From Paralvinella palmiformis (Eukaryota; Annelida; Polychaeta; Terebellida; Alvinellidae), in the NCBI GenBank assembly GCA_025642065.1, contig JAODUP010000018.1, positions 62,001 through 126,000 of the forward strand: DNA of 64,000 nt, given 5' to 3'. This document shows, one piece after another, positions 60,201 to 64,000 of the stretch. Position 1 is the stretch's first letter. Every line of letters starts with the position of its first letter. The position numbers and the translations under genes were made by a program. A model generated the notes under the pieces. It was not told the DNA's origin. It ran no database searches and saw only the letters and a program-made list of their open reading frames with translations.

Positions 60201-62736
60201 CGTACAATATTTTGCATTCACCTACAAACAATAAACGTATAATGACGGTGTCATAAATAGCATTTAAAGATCTGCCATTTTCAAGCAAATACACGACTAT
60301 GCCATTATGATCTCTAAACCCAATGCACCTGAACAGTGTCGGGATTGATAGTGATTAAGAATGAGATAATCATTAACTATTATCAAAGCCATGTTGTAAA
60401 TAATCCTTTGTCCGTACTGTTAGGTTAGTATGATCACTGTTAATTGCCTTCACTCTCGGATAGTCTCCTCGTGTTTATCTCTCCGACCAGCTTCGCGATT
60501 AACGGCGTTCGTGATACTTCCAGGTCTCATCACCACCGACAAAAAAGCGGTGTTTGCCGGATTCGATCCAAGCAGCTGTATCGAGACCCCAGTGGTGAAC
60601 AGCTGGGTTGCCCTAGAGATTACAACTGTGCTAAATCCGGCTCAGTTCTATGCCATTTTTCCCTTCGGCACCAAACCGATTCCGGAGATATCTGAAGATG
60701 AGAAATACAAAAATGGTAAATGGATCAGGGAGTAAAGGCTAGCTTAGTCAGTAGAATGGATAGGCTCAGCAGTTAATTATAGCTCTTCAGTTCTATTTCT
60801 GTCGGATAAAAGGACGGGAGTCTATCTCCCATTTACAAAGGTGACTAATATGTAATGCCACGAGACATAAGGTGTCGCCTGTGTTTGTGTCCGTTGAAGT
60901 TTTCTGGTAGAACCACACCGAAGCGCCTGCAGCAGCTACAACCGATGGGAGAACTTTTTGGCGGCGGCAAAGTTTTTAAGGTCGTTTATTATTAGTCGGG
61001 AGTAATATAAGTGTTAACGAATAAAAATAAAAAGTTATTTATTGTGGTGATTATTATTGTTACAGAGGACCCTGAGGATACCAGTTACGACATTCTCAAC
61101 TCACTCGAAGCATTAAACGAAGCAATGAAGTAAGTTTTTGTGCTGATGACACCATCCAGTGATAATCGGTAACGAAATTAGTTTTCTAAAAATGTCGCCT
61201 GCATTTTTAGATACTAAATATATTTAACATGTGGATTGTTGTCTTTGTCCAGAGTTGGTCTTATCTAAAAGCTAAGCTGTGAAGGCGTTTATTTTATTTA
61301 CGCATAGCATTTCCTGCCTACATCAGTTATAACTTGTTCAGTAAGAGAAATCTGTGTTTAGTAACTTATGCTTCTTAATCGTCTTGTGTTTCTAGTTTTA
61401 TTTTGTTATTTAAAATATCAGATATAAATATAGATAACTCTGTGTTTGCAGACTTTTAAAGTTGTCGTATTACTTTGCAGCAAAAAGTATTCTCGTATTG
61501 TCCACCGTGACACGGACTACACTGTGTATGGCGAAGGTGAAATAGTGGCTTGTCGTTTTACCCAAGATGACCATTTTTATCGGGCGCGTATCTTGTCCCT
61601 GATACCCGAAAATCATGAGGTGCTAGTCTTTTATGTCGATTATGGAAACCGTGAATGGGTGTCGGAATCAAGCATACGACAGATGGTGCCACAGTTCATG
61701 CTACTGCCGTTCCAAGCTATAGAGTGCAGAATGCCACTGAAGCCAGTTGGTTCTGGTATGACTTGGAGCAGTAAATCTGAGTTAGTGTTTCTGTTTTTCT
61801 TGACTCGTTTTTACTAATAACATATATGATAGTTGGGTAGCGTATCTGTTATCGAGTTCTTTTCCGGTTAAAAAAGACGCAGTAATTGCTGAGCAGTATG
61901 TCAATTAAACTTGTGAGTTTTTTGCAGATTAATCAGCATTCCTACTTGTGCCGATTATGTAACATCATAATTCATGCTGATTATTTTCCTTGTTACTTCC
62001 ATTAAGAGAGTGTACTCATATAACACGATGATTAGAGTACTTCACTACAAATTTCCTGGTTAGGTTTTGCATCCACTCAACTTAGCTCCGTTTGTCAGAT
62101 GTTTCCCTTAATAGTTGCCCTTTTGGCCACCTGCCCCCGGTGTGATCAGCGCCAAGGAAAAATAAACCACTCAGTCACTTGTTTTCTTCATTAAAAGATA
62201 GTAACAACTGTTAAGGACAAATTTGCAGTAACATCGTAATTATTTAAGTAAATAAACATTGTAATCATTTATTGATAATTATTATTTTTAATATTTTGTC
62301 ATCATCATCATTATCTAACTTCACTAACTTGTTTACTGCTTCACTTTTCAGCACAAGATTCTTCAAAGAATTTGTTGAGGGTAAAGTGTTATGTGCCAAG
62401 ATCTTGGATAGGTCAGTTAAATGTTTTCTCTTAGAGGCCTGTCATAGTGGGCATGGATTTGCTCTTTTTGTCTGCCTGTTCGGGACACATTCCTTTATTA
62501 TAATTTACCATAATTTCCATATGACTTTTATAGCCGTCTTTGTTGTATTTTTCAGTGGATCCAGTGGCTTTCTAATTGTTGACTTGTATGACACAACAGG
62601 TGAAGATATCCACATTAACCAGTATTTAATAGACACTAACATAGCTCTACCAAGTTGCTATCCAGTTGGCATCCCGGCTAGCAAACATTCGTCTACCGAT
62701 ATCCAGTTATTACAGCCAAGAATGCTTCCAGGCTGA
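28015..62736 (+). CDS. Multi-Tudor, CCCH zinc-finger protein (candidate piRNA-pathway scaffold)
   Basis: Exons: 28010-28158 (ATG 28015), 31104-31245, 31357-31909, 33300-33442, 33730-33860, 34046-35595, 36912-37051, 38299-38328, 38645-38752, 60007-60102, 60524-60715, 61066-61129, 61481-61780, 62352-62411, 62556-62736. From the ATG they sum to 3834 nt, 1277 residues plus stop, with every phase consistent. Domains: helical N-terminus (1-100), extended Tudor 1 (about 248-475), acidic linker, extended Tudor 2 (676-934), CCCH finger (989-1008), extended Tudor 3 (1035-1265). Known: such proteins scaffold PIWI/piRNA granules by binding methylated arginines. The CCCH-then-Tudor order also occurs in TDRD12, but no helicase is present here, and the N-terminus recalls the coiled coil of RNF17. 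I do not assign orthology. A 5' non-coding or further coding exon may exist because 28010 begins at a splice acceptor. Confidence 0.85.
28625..28997 (-). mobile_element. hAT transposase fragment (DUF659-like region)
   Basis: Begins with CAGGGTTG at 28625 as a hAT end. The - strand encodes KMLRLGYLSPNRKSVTGKLL and SIQDGWSNIHNESVIATCLL, the N-terminal RNase H-like region of hAT transposases. It covers the half missing from the element at 21690, so both may be one family. The right end is lost. It lies in intron 1 of the Tudor gene. Confidence 0.75.
29167..29455. mobile_element. hAT-like MITE with CAGGGTTC ends
   Basis: Starts CAGGGTTCC and ends GAACCCTG, with repeated AAAGTCCTGGAATTT words inside both ends. 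Clear 8-bp target duplications were not found. Related DNA lies at 18995-19120 and 36384-36814. Confidence 0.65.
30149..30973. mobile_element. hAT-type non-autonomous element with exact 8-bp target duplication
   Basis: Identical TATGCTCT flanks at 30141-30148 and 30974-30981. Ends read AGGGTTG and, inverted, CAACCCT, followed by TTTCTTCC-rich inverted subterminal regions (GGAAGAAA words on both strands). It has no transposase and lies about 130 bp before exon 2 of the Tudor gene. Confidence 0.8.
31104..31909 (+). CDS. Exons 2-3: coiled coil, disordered linker and start of Tudor 1
   Basis: Two exons (31104-31245 and 31357-31909) separated by a 111-nt intron with donor GTTTGT. The first ends the helical region. 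The second holds a Ser/His/Asp-rich, low-complexity stretch, then RRKLRHLLQSIADSD and the first strand of extended Tudor 1 (LLEVSVTEVTDPSLFWLQI), ending in phase 2 before GTAAGT. Confidence 0.8.
32000..32115. repeat. AAATACAAATAC-rich interspersed repeat
   Basis: Repeated words GTATTTAAATACAAATACTT in both orientations. Short, non-coding, and of a kind widespread in animal genomes. Confidence 0.45.
32270..32345. repeat. Short tandem repeat, about 21-bp unit
   Basis: Three copies of CACTTGCCCAACAAATTATTT, the last diverged. Confidence 0.75.
32384..32751. mobile_element. Fold-back MITE with about 70-bp inverted arms
   Basis: Left arm GTTGCGTAGCCAAGCATCG and right arm, inverted, GTTGCATAGCCGAGCATCGG continue to match through CGCTAA, GAGCA and CAATGC words. 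The core is GC-richer than its surroundings. One similar arm occurs at 18778-18840. Confidence 0.7.
33018..33178 (+). repeat. tRNA-derived SINE (family A), diverged
   Basis: Matches family A through TCTGAAGGGTGTTTC, CCCATTTAGCC and GTGCACAAAAGTGGCC. The tRNA-like head is worn. It lies 120 bp before a Tudor exon. Confidence 0.65.
33300..33860 (+). CDS. Exons 4-5: Tudor core of extended Tudor 1
   Basis: 33300-33442 encodes the strand with DVWYRARIVSLSP and 33730-33860 the strand pair EVFCVDYGKREYTSL, then LPCHAFNCALSE. In intact domains the stretch is Y-V-D-Y-G-N. Here it is C-V-D-Y-G-K (residues 336-341), so two cage positions differ. Fold positions are otherwise kept. Confidence 0.85.
34046..35595 (+). 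CDS. Exon 6 (1550 nt): end of Tudor 1, acidic linker, most of Tudor 2
   Basis: The exon opens with the rest of the nuclease-like half of Tudor 1 (LTDKSVWPPDISEYF to ALSKIADRERAEANRGKVW). A linker of about 200 residues follows, rich in Asp, Glu and Ser and without clear structure. Tudor 2 starts at YITFLVSFVQSPNKFWIHVL and has an intact cage core YIDFGN (residues 789-794, about 35297-35314). Between DTLYRAKIVGLR and the YIDFGN strand is an unusual insertion of about 30 residues rich in Lys and Cys. Donor ATAAG|GTATGT. Confidence 0.9.
35733..35835 (+). repeat. tRNA-derived SINE (family A), 3' truncated
   Basis: Head GTCTCCGTGGCATAACTGGT, B-box like GGATTCAAATCC, then loss of the body. About 140 bp after the end of exon 6. 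Confidence 0.6.
36384..36814. mobile_element. hAT-like MITE with GGTTCCCACA inverted ends
   Basis: GGTTCCCACA (36384-36393) is inverted exactly at 36805-36814. Inside lie ATGTCCTTGAATTTTAC and TGTCCTGGAAAATAAT words shared with 18995-19120 and 29167-29455. Located 98 bp before Tudor exon 7. Confidence 0.7.
36912..38752 (+). CDS. Exons 7-9: end of Tudor 2 and linker to the zinc finger
   Basis: 36912-37051 closes Tudor 2 (LPLVVVDTSGSENIYIAEEL, IRQGYAA). 38299-38328 is a 30-nt exon (VPEEVSNSEE) with a GC donor. 38645-38752 encodes LRALTPFQPSLDDYLSEKNS and INVDDPAVVAFGY and ends in phase 1 before GTAAGT. That phase matches the CCCH exon at 60007, giving FGYKPKDEKRIC across the junction. Confidence 0.75.
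37494..37620 (-). repeat. tRNA-derived SINE (family A), degenerate
   Basis: Reverse strand shows the body and tail words of family A (AAAATTGGCCAT, CACCCCATTCAGC). The head is worn. Open frame translation here is incidental. Confidence 0.5.
39622..39790 (+). repeat. tRNA-derived SINE (family B)
   Basis: Head CAGTTTTTAGAGTACTGTAC, B-box like GTGTTTGAATTCAGC, then the body with CCTGTTCTTGTGGGA and CATATGTCCCAGTTGTGATC shared with copies at 49392 and 55808. Confidence 0.6.
40105..40260 (+). repeat. tRNA-derived SINE (family B), diverged
   Basis: TAGGTTCAAATCCAACTTAT and the TTTGTGTGATGTTTCCCC body identify it. The first 30 bases of the head are unclear. Confidence 0.5.
42643..42674. repeat. 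GA microsatellite
   Basis: About fifteen GA units, upstream of the receptor gene. Confidence 0.9.
43228..44583 (+). CDS. Rhodopsin-like seven-transmembrane receptor, intronless
   Basis: One open frame of 451 residues in GC-richer DNA than its surroundings. Seven hydrophobic segments lie near residues 27-56, 62-91, 95-127, 139-160, 174-203, 238-264 and 280-304. Seen: a glycosylation site in the N-terminus (NGT at 15), an Asp in helix 2 within SLCLADAL (class A position 2.50), and Cys98 before helix 3. Absent: the Asn of helix 1, the DRY motif after helix 3 (VDICIYVKEP instead), and an NPxxY in helix 7. The cytoplasmic tail is long, Ser/Thr-rich, with a cysteine cluster (CGHVSPCCTPC) that could be palmitoylated. 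Ligand and subfamily unknown; a divergent orphan class A receptor is the best reading. It lies within a Tudor-gene intron on the same strand. The last 25 codons run through CAT repeats, so the true end may differ. Confidence 0.75.
   Translation: MAINHVSYSSRLVYNGTPCSDLGEHVQYVGIILTGVMSSLVFLFSGTLLVMVIFFTHHSETFTIVCVNSLCLADALCGSLYGMVKVILVVLDPPWVTCFLAESMLFCSRLAVGFTLVMWTVDICIYVKEPNQYNKIVEHKLMMFVLVFLWNCAIVIGLMPQNTWDNGSNGSKFFYFHSGTFIALKCGLIISCLFVSVVCVLIIGKTTRKKADSNLDVTPSTSTAQFSISFGGHSSSEKITALVLPCRPLIVVNCLLELPQCIYELLHSENGPLFGVSYSDTVMFYLHLLIFVRSYAFTVILVRCVPEVHLIVFRFFRMVSCGHVSPCCTPCKKSAAFDVTDATDARQTRIDMYSLRGGKTPSSSTIQTLSSAVTASTIPTSNTCPSCGNLNSGFERSASSLNVQPDVSSTETKRLTPQCIIQIPTLALLPGHHHHYQCPMYSTRVSPCLDV
44602..44619. 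repeat. Poly-G run of 18
   Basis: Homopolymer just after the receptor stop codon. Shorter G or C runs occur at 37828, 47240, 49106, 49353, 52537 and 52865. They are likely to carry length errors. Confidence 0.9.
45028..45033 (+). terminator. Candidate poly(A) signal of the receptor gene
   Basis: AATAAA about 445 nt past the receptor stop codon, the first good match downstream. Confidence 0.35.
45034..47780. other. Intronic stretch with decayed element and microsatellites
   Basis: A - strand frame at 45258-45494 sits in a GC-richer block that continues as YHAEYLKDTARYLDEFRSTG on the same strand near 45180-45110 and may be a dead transposon of unknown class. GT/TA runs lie at 46108-46140 and CT/GT runs at 46511-46546. 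No supported exon of the host gene. Confidence 0.4.
47785..47925 (-). repeat. tRNA-derived SINE (family A), well preserved
   Basis: Reverse strand reads GGCGCCTCCGTGGTCTAAC, TAGTAGCGCGTTGG, ACCCGAGTTCGAATCTAGGC, then the family body. Both polymerase III boxes are recognisable. Confidence 0.8.
48719..48862 (+). repeat. tRNA-derived SINE (family A), variant head
   Basis: Head CCATGGCCTAACTGGTAGC, B box GGGTTCAAACCCC, and tail ACCTTGTGCACAAAAGTGGC. The middle of the body is deleted compared with the copy at 51288. Confidence 0.8.
49392..49555 (+). repeat. tRNA-derived SINE (family B)
   Basis: GATGGTACAGTGGTTAGAGC (A box region) and GTGGGTTCAAATCCAGC (B box) with the body GTATTTGTGAGATGTTTCTC. 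One of the best family B copies here. Confidence 0.8.
50061..50225 (+). repeat. tRNA-derived SINE (family B)
   Basis: GATGGTGCAGTAGGTAGAGC and ATGGGTTCGAATCCACTTC, then the family body with CCATATGTTCCACATGTGACC. Confidence 0.8.
50412..50600. repeat. Minisatellite, about 27-bp unit
   Basis: Around seven degenerate copies of GGACATATCACTTTGGTTAG plus AGATAGT. Because 27 is divisible by three, open frames run through on both strands as a nine-residue repeat. There is no other support for coding. Confidence 0.75.
51288..51484 (+). repeat. tRNA-derived SINE (family A), near full length
   Basis: Complete order: tRNA-like head (CCGTGGTCTAACTTGGTAGG, CGAGTTCGAATCTCGGCG), body (CATATCTGAAGGGTGTTTCG, CTTCATTACCTTTGGAGGTC), tail (GTGCACGAAAGTGGCCGTAA) and a TCA microsatellite end. 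A good reference copy. Confidence 0.85.
51485..53020. other. Intronic block, GC-richer and mostly non-repetitive
   Basis: 51580-52330 has no repeats I recognise except a GT run (52072-52100) and is richer in GC than the rest of the intron. No coding exon seen. Confidence 0.4.
53022..53282 (+). repeat. Composite: family B SINE fragment followed by family A SINE
   Basis: 53022-53095 is the B-box and body of family B (GTGGGTTCTAATCCAACTC, GGGTTGTTTCCCTA). 53096-53282 is a family A copy ending in TCATCATAATCATCA. The same composite occurs inverted at 54196-54440. Confidence 0.8.
53620..53654. repeat. TA microsatellite
   Basis: About seventeen TA units. Similar runs lie at 50704-50735 and 63440-63464. 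Confidence 0.95.
54196..54440 (-). repeat. Inverted composite: family A plus family B SINE fragment
   Basis: Reverse strand starts with family B words (duplicated GTTGTGGGTTCAAGTCCA around 54395-54435, then GGTTGTTTCCCTAATGG) and continues with a family A copy to 54196. Same order and junction as 53022-53282, so the two are inverted relatives. Confidence 0.75.
54522..54775. repeat. Minisatellite, 38-bp unit
   Basis: Six to seven copies of GTAGGTGAATTAGTAGACAT plus TTACCTTTTGGTAAATCT. The last three copies are almost identical and the left ones diverged, which fits growth at the right edge. Confidence 0.9.
55808..55978 (+). repeat. tRNA-derived SINE (family B)
   Basis: CAGTGGTGCAGTGGTTAGAG and GCTGGTTCGAATCCAGC, a near-perfect B box, then the body. 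A family A copy follows directly. Confidence 0.85.
55980..56160 (+). repeat. tRNA-derived SINE (family A)
   Basis: CACCTCCGTGGTCTAGTTGG, GAGTACGAATCTCGGCGTGG, body and GTGCACAAAAGTGGCTGTAA tail, ending at AACACCAATCAACTCAACCT, a word also present at the end of the preceding family B copy. Confidence 0.85.
56170..58650. other. Intronic block with GC-richer non-repetitive islands
   Basis: 56240-57070 and 57560-58200 are free of recognised repeats apart from a CA microsatellite at 57228-57264, and contain several TTAAT/ATTAAT words in GC-richer sequence. No splice-supported exon. Candidate regulatory DNA only. Confidence 0.35.
58913..59413. mobile_element. MITE with TTAA ends (piggyBac-like)
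   Basis: Left end TTAAAGGGACAGTCCACG and right end, inverted, TTAAAGGGATAGTCCACC, with TTAA at each border. About 500 bp and non-coding. The TTAA target and the GGGA start fit piggyBac-derived elements. Flanking DNA at 58700-58910 and 59414-59600 looks like another old repeat that it split. Confidence 0.75.
60007..60102 (+). CDS. CCCH zinc-finger exon of the Tudor gene
   Basis: Encodes ICFYYDQNGHCRRGENC followed by PFEH, a textbook C-x8-C-x5-C-x3-H finger (Cys989, Cys998, Cys1004, His1008). Such fingers mostly bind single-stranded RNA. Acceptor CTATTTTCAG, donor GTAGGT. A CA microsatellite (59873-59911) lies just upstream in the intron. Confidence 0.9.
60524..62736 (+). CDS. Last five exons: extended Tudor 3 and C-terminus
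   Basis: Exons 60524-60715, 61066-61129, 61481-61780, 62352-62411 and 62556-62736. They encode VALEITTVLNPAQFYAIFPF, LNSLEALNEAM, then EIVACRFTQDDHFYRARILS and FYVDYGNREWVSE (cage core residues 1149-1154 intact), then FFKEFVEGKVLCAKILD, FLIVDLYDTTGEDIHINQYL and a short tail to TGA at 62734. Both halves of the extended Tudor fold are complete. The donor at 61781 (GA|GTTAGT) is weaker than others but needed for frame. Confidence 0.9.
62015..62165 (+). repeat. tRNA-derived SINE (family B), degenerate
   Basis: ACGATGATTAGAGTACTTCA and the CAGATGTTTCCCTTAATAGT body with GGTGTGATCAGCGCC. The B box is mutated. Lies between the last Tudor exons. Confidence 0.55.
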
Positions 62737-62957
62737 TGTTGTATTTTGATGCTCACCAGGATAAACGTTATAATTCATCCTTCTTAATTTTCGCTTTTCA
62801 TGTAGGCAGTAGATTACAAAACACCTCAGTATCTGCACAGAACATAATGTGATAAGGAATATAAAATATGTTTATTGTGACAATTTTATGTGAACGTTTC
62901 TTCTTCATAGAAGTACTTCATATCATGACTACACAGATTTGATGATATTTTTAACAT

Positions 62958-62999
62958 CGTAAGATTTTTGACACATTGCCATGTGTCAAAAATCATACG
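62958..62999 (+). promoter_or_regulatory. 3' UTR hairpin before the poly(A) signal of the Tudor gene
   Basis: GATTTTTGACACAT (62963-62976) pairs perfectly with 62981-62994 around a TGCC loop. After one A-A mismatch, four more pairs (CGTA with TACG) follow. Confidence 0.8.
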
Positions 63000-63005
63000 G
63001 TATTA

Positions 63006-63011
63006 AATAAA
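63006..63011 (+). terminator. Poly(A) signal of the Tudor gene
   Basis: AATAAA 270 nt after the stop codon and 7 nt after the hairpin, the best-placed signal downstream. Confidence 0.6.
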
Positions 63012-63464
63012 ATGTATCAATTTCTATGCTGTTTGTAATGACAAGTATTTCTTAAGCACCCATGGATTTTCTATTCTAGGAGTCATCCGTATCCTGTGTA
63101 CTGTGTGGTTTCCAATAGAGGCACTGTGCCCTGTAGAATAACTTTCCTTTACTAATGAGAACATCCTCAGATTTTTAAATATTGACATGACGATACGACT
63201 TAGATTTCTACTATATGTGGTGTAGTGGTATGTTTCCTTGTCTCGATCAAGAAATGACACAAATGACTATTTTCTCAGTGGGACATAAACATTGTTTGGT
63301 GCAATTTATAATCTACCCCTTTAGGCATATAAAAATTAGTTAAAGTTAATTTGAGCCTATTTGAAAAATAATTTAACTGGCTCGCATAACCTAATACTCA
63401 CACATTGTGAATCTGTTGGAAATATAAAGTATTCTGTTGTATATATATATATATATATATATAT

Positions 63465-63600
63465 GATGGTACAGTGGTTAAAGCACTGGGCTGTAAACCT
63501 ATAGGCTGAGGGTTCAAATACTGGATCATACCTGTGTTTGTAGGATTTGTTTCCCTCAGCCATATGTGCTAGGTTTGACCAGTTCTGCGGCTAAGCAACA
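63465..63600 (+). repeat. tRNA-derived SINE (family B)
   Basis: GATGGTACAGTGGTTAAAGC and TGAGGGTTCAAATACTGGAT, then the body with CCTGTGTTTGTAGGATTTG. A TA run adjoins the 5' side. Confidence 0.75.
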
Positions 63601-63722
63601 TGGCATATGGATTTAATGACTTTGCATTTATTGTTATTAGGAAGGTGGCTATATTGATATGTAAATTGTGATTTCAAACGCAGGTGTAACATAATTATGT
63701 TTCATCATTTATAAGGGAATAT

Positions 63723-63732
63723 TAATATATAC

Positions 63733-63791
<59 letters not shown>

Positions 63792-63793
63792 CG
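63723..63793. repeat. TA/GT/TA compound microsatellite
   Basis: (TA)n(TG)n(TA)n. No gene is seen from 63020 to the window end apart from the SINE. Confidence 0.9.
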
Positions 63794-64000
63794 ACAAGTT
63801 TACCAAAAATGGGTTTAATTTGATTGCATTTAAGAATAATCTATATTCATAATTTGTTTTACATTGAAAGCTCATTAATTAAAAGTGATTGGATCTGCAA
63901 AAACACATCAGTTGTTTAGAATTATCCATCAAATAGCTTATTGTTAATTGGTTTTTTAGATGCACAAAAAGTTTGTGCCTTAAAATTTAACAATGAAACA

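Noticed and set aside
1..64000. CRISPR arrays, bacterial operons or phage-like systems
   Set aside because: Introns, SINEs and eukaryotic domains throughout. The tandem repeats lack spacer structure.

Overview
This is AT-rich animal nuclear DNA. Its genes are split by GT-AG introns, it is dense in tRNA-derived SINEs, MITEs, LINE and hAT debris, and it carries many dinucleotide microsatellites. A marine invertebrate, probably a lophotrochozoan such as a mollusc, is my best guess. No feature fixes the species.

Layout. (1) 1-90 is the last coding piece of an unrecognised + strand gene, with its 3' UTR to about 950. (2) 2762-14496 on the - strand is an eleven-exon gene, 5' incomplete, for a histidine-triad/GALT-fold protein. 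All exon phases join. Its introns hold a LINE 3' end, SINEs, a fold-back element and a pogo/Tigger transposon. (3) 14600-17720 is a transposon graveyard: a hAT fragment, a Ty3/gypsy-like 3' part with its LTR start, and a - strand LINE. (4) 17720-21650 is intergenic, with relatively CpG-rich stretches and candidate promoter motifs, lying between the divergent genes. (5) 21650-25380 is a CR1-like LINE with a hAT element nested inside its endonuclease domain. (6) 28015-62736 on the + strand is a fifteen-exon gene for a 1277-residue protein: alpha-helical N-terminus, extended Tudor 1, acidic linker, extended Tudor 2, CCCH zinc finger, extended Tudor 3. Coding length sums to an exact multiple of three. 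(7) 43228-44583, inside a 21.3 kb intron of that gene and on the same strand, is an intronless seven-transmembrane receptor gene.

How the genes work. Multi-Tudor proteins usually act in germline granules, binding dimethylarginine tails of PIWI proteins, so gene 6 is a candidate piRNA-pathway scaffold. The HIT-like protein is expected to handle nucleotides or nucleotide sugars in the cytoplasm. The receptor is a membrane protein of unknown ligand. I see no sign that the three genes share a pathway.

The most unusual items are the Tudor/CCCH gene itself (two of its three Tudor cages intact, the first altered), its GC-AG intron beside a 30-nt exon, the nested receptor gene, a strong hairpin just before its poly(A) signal, and the nested hAT-in-LINE insertion with target duplications. 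All exon calls come from reading splice sites and phase by eye. No database search was run.
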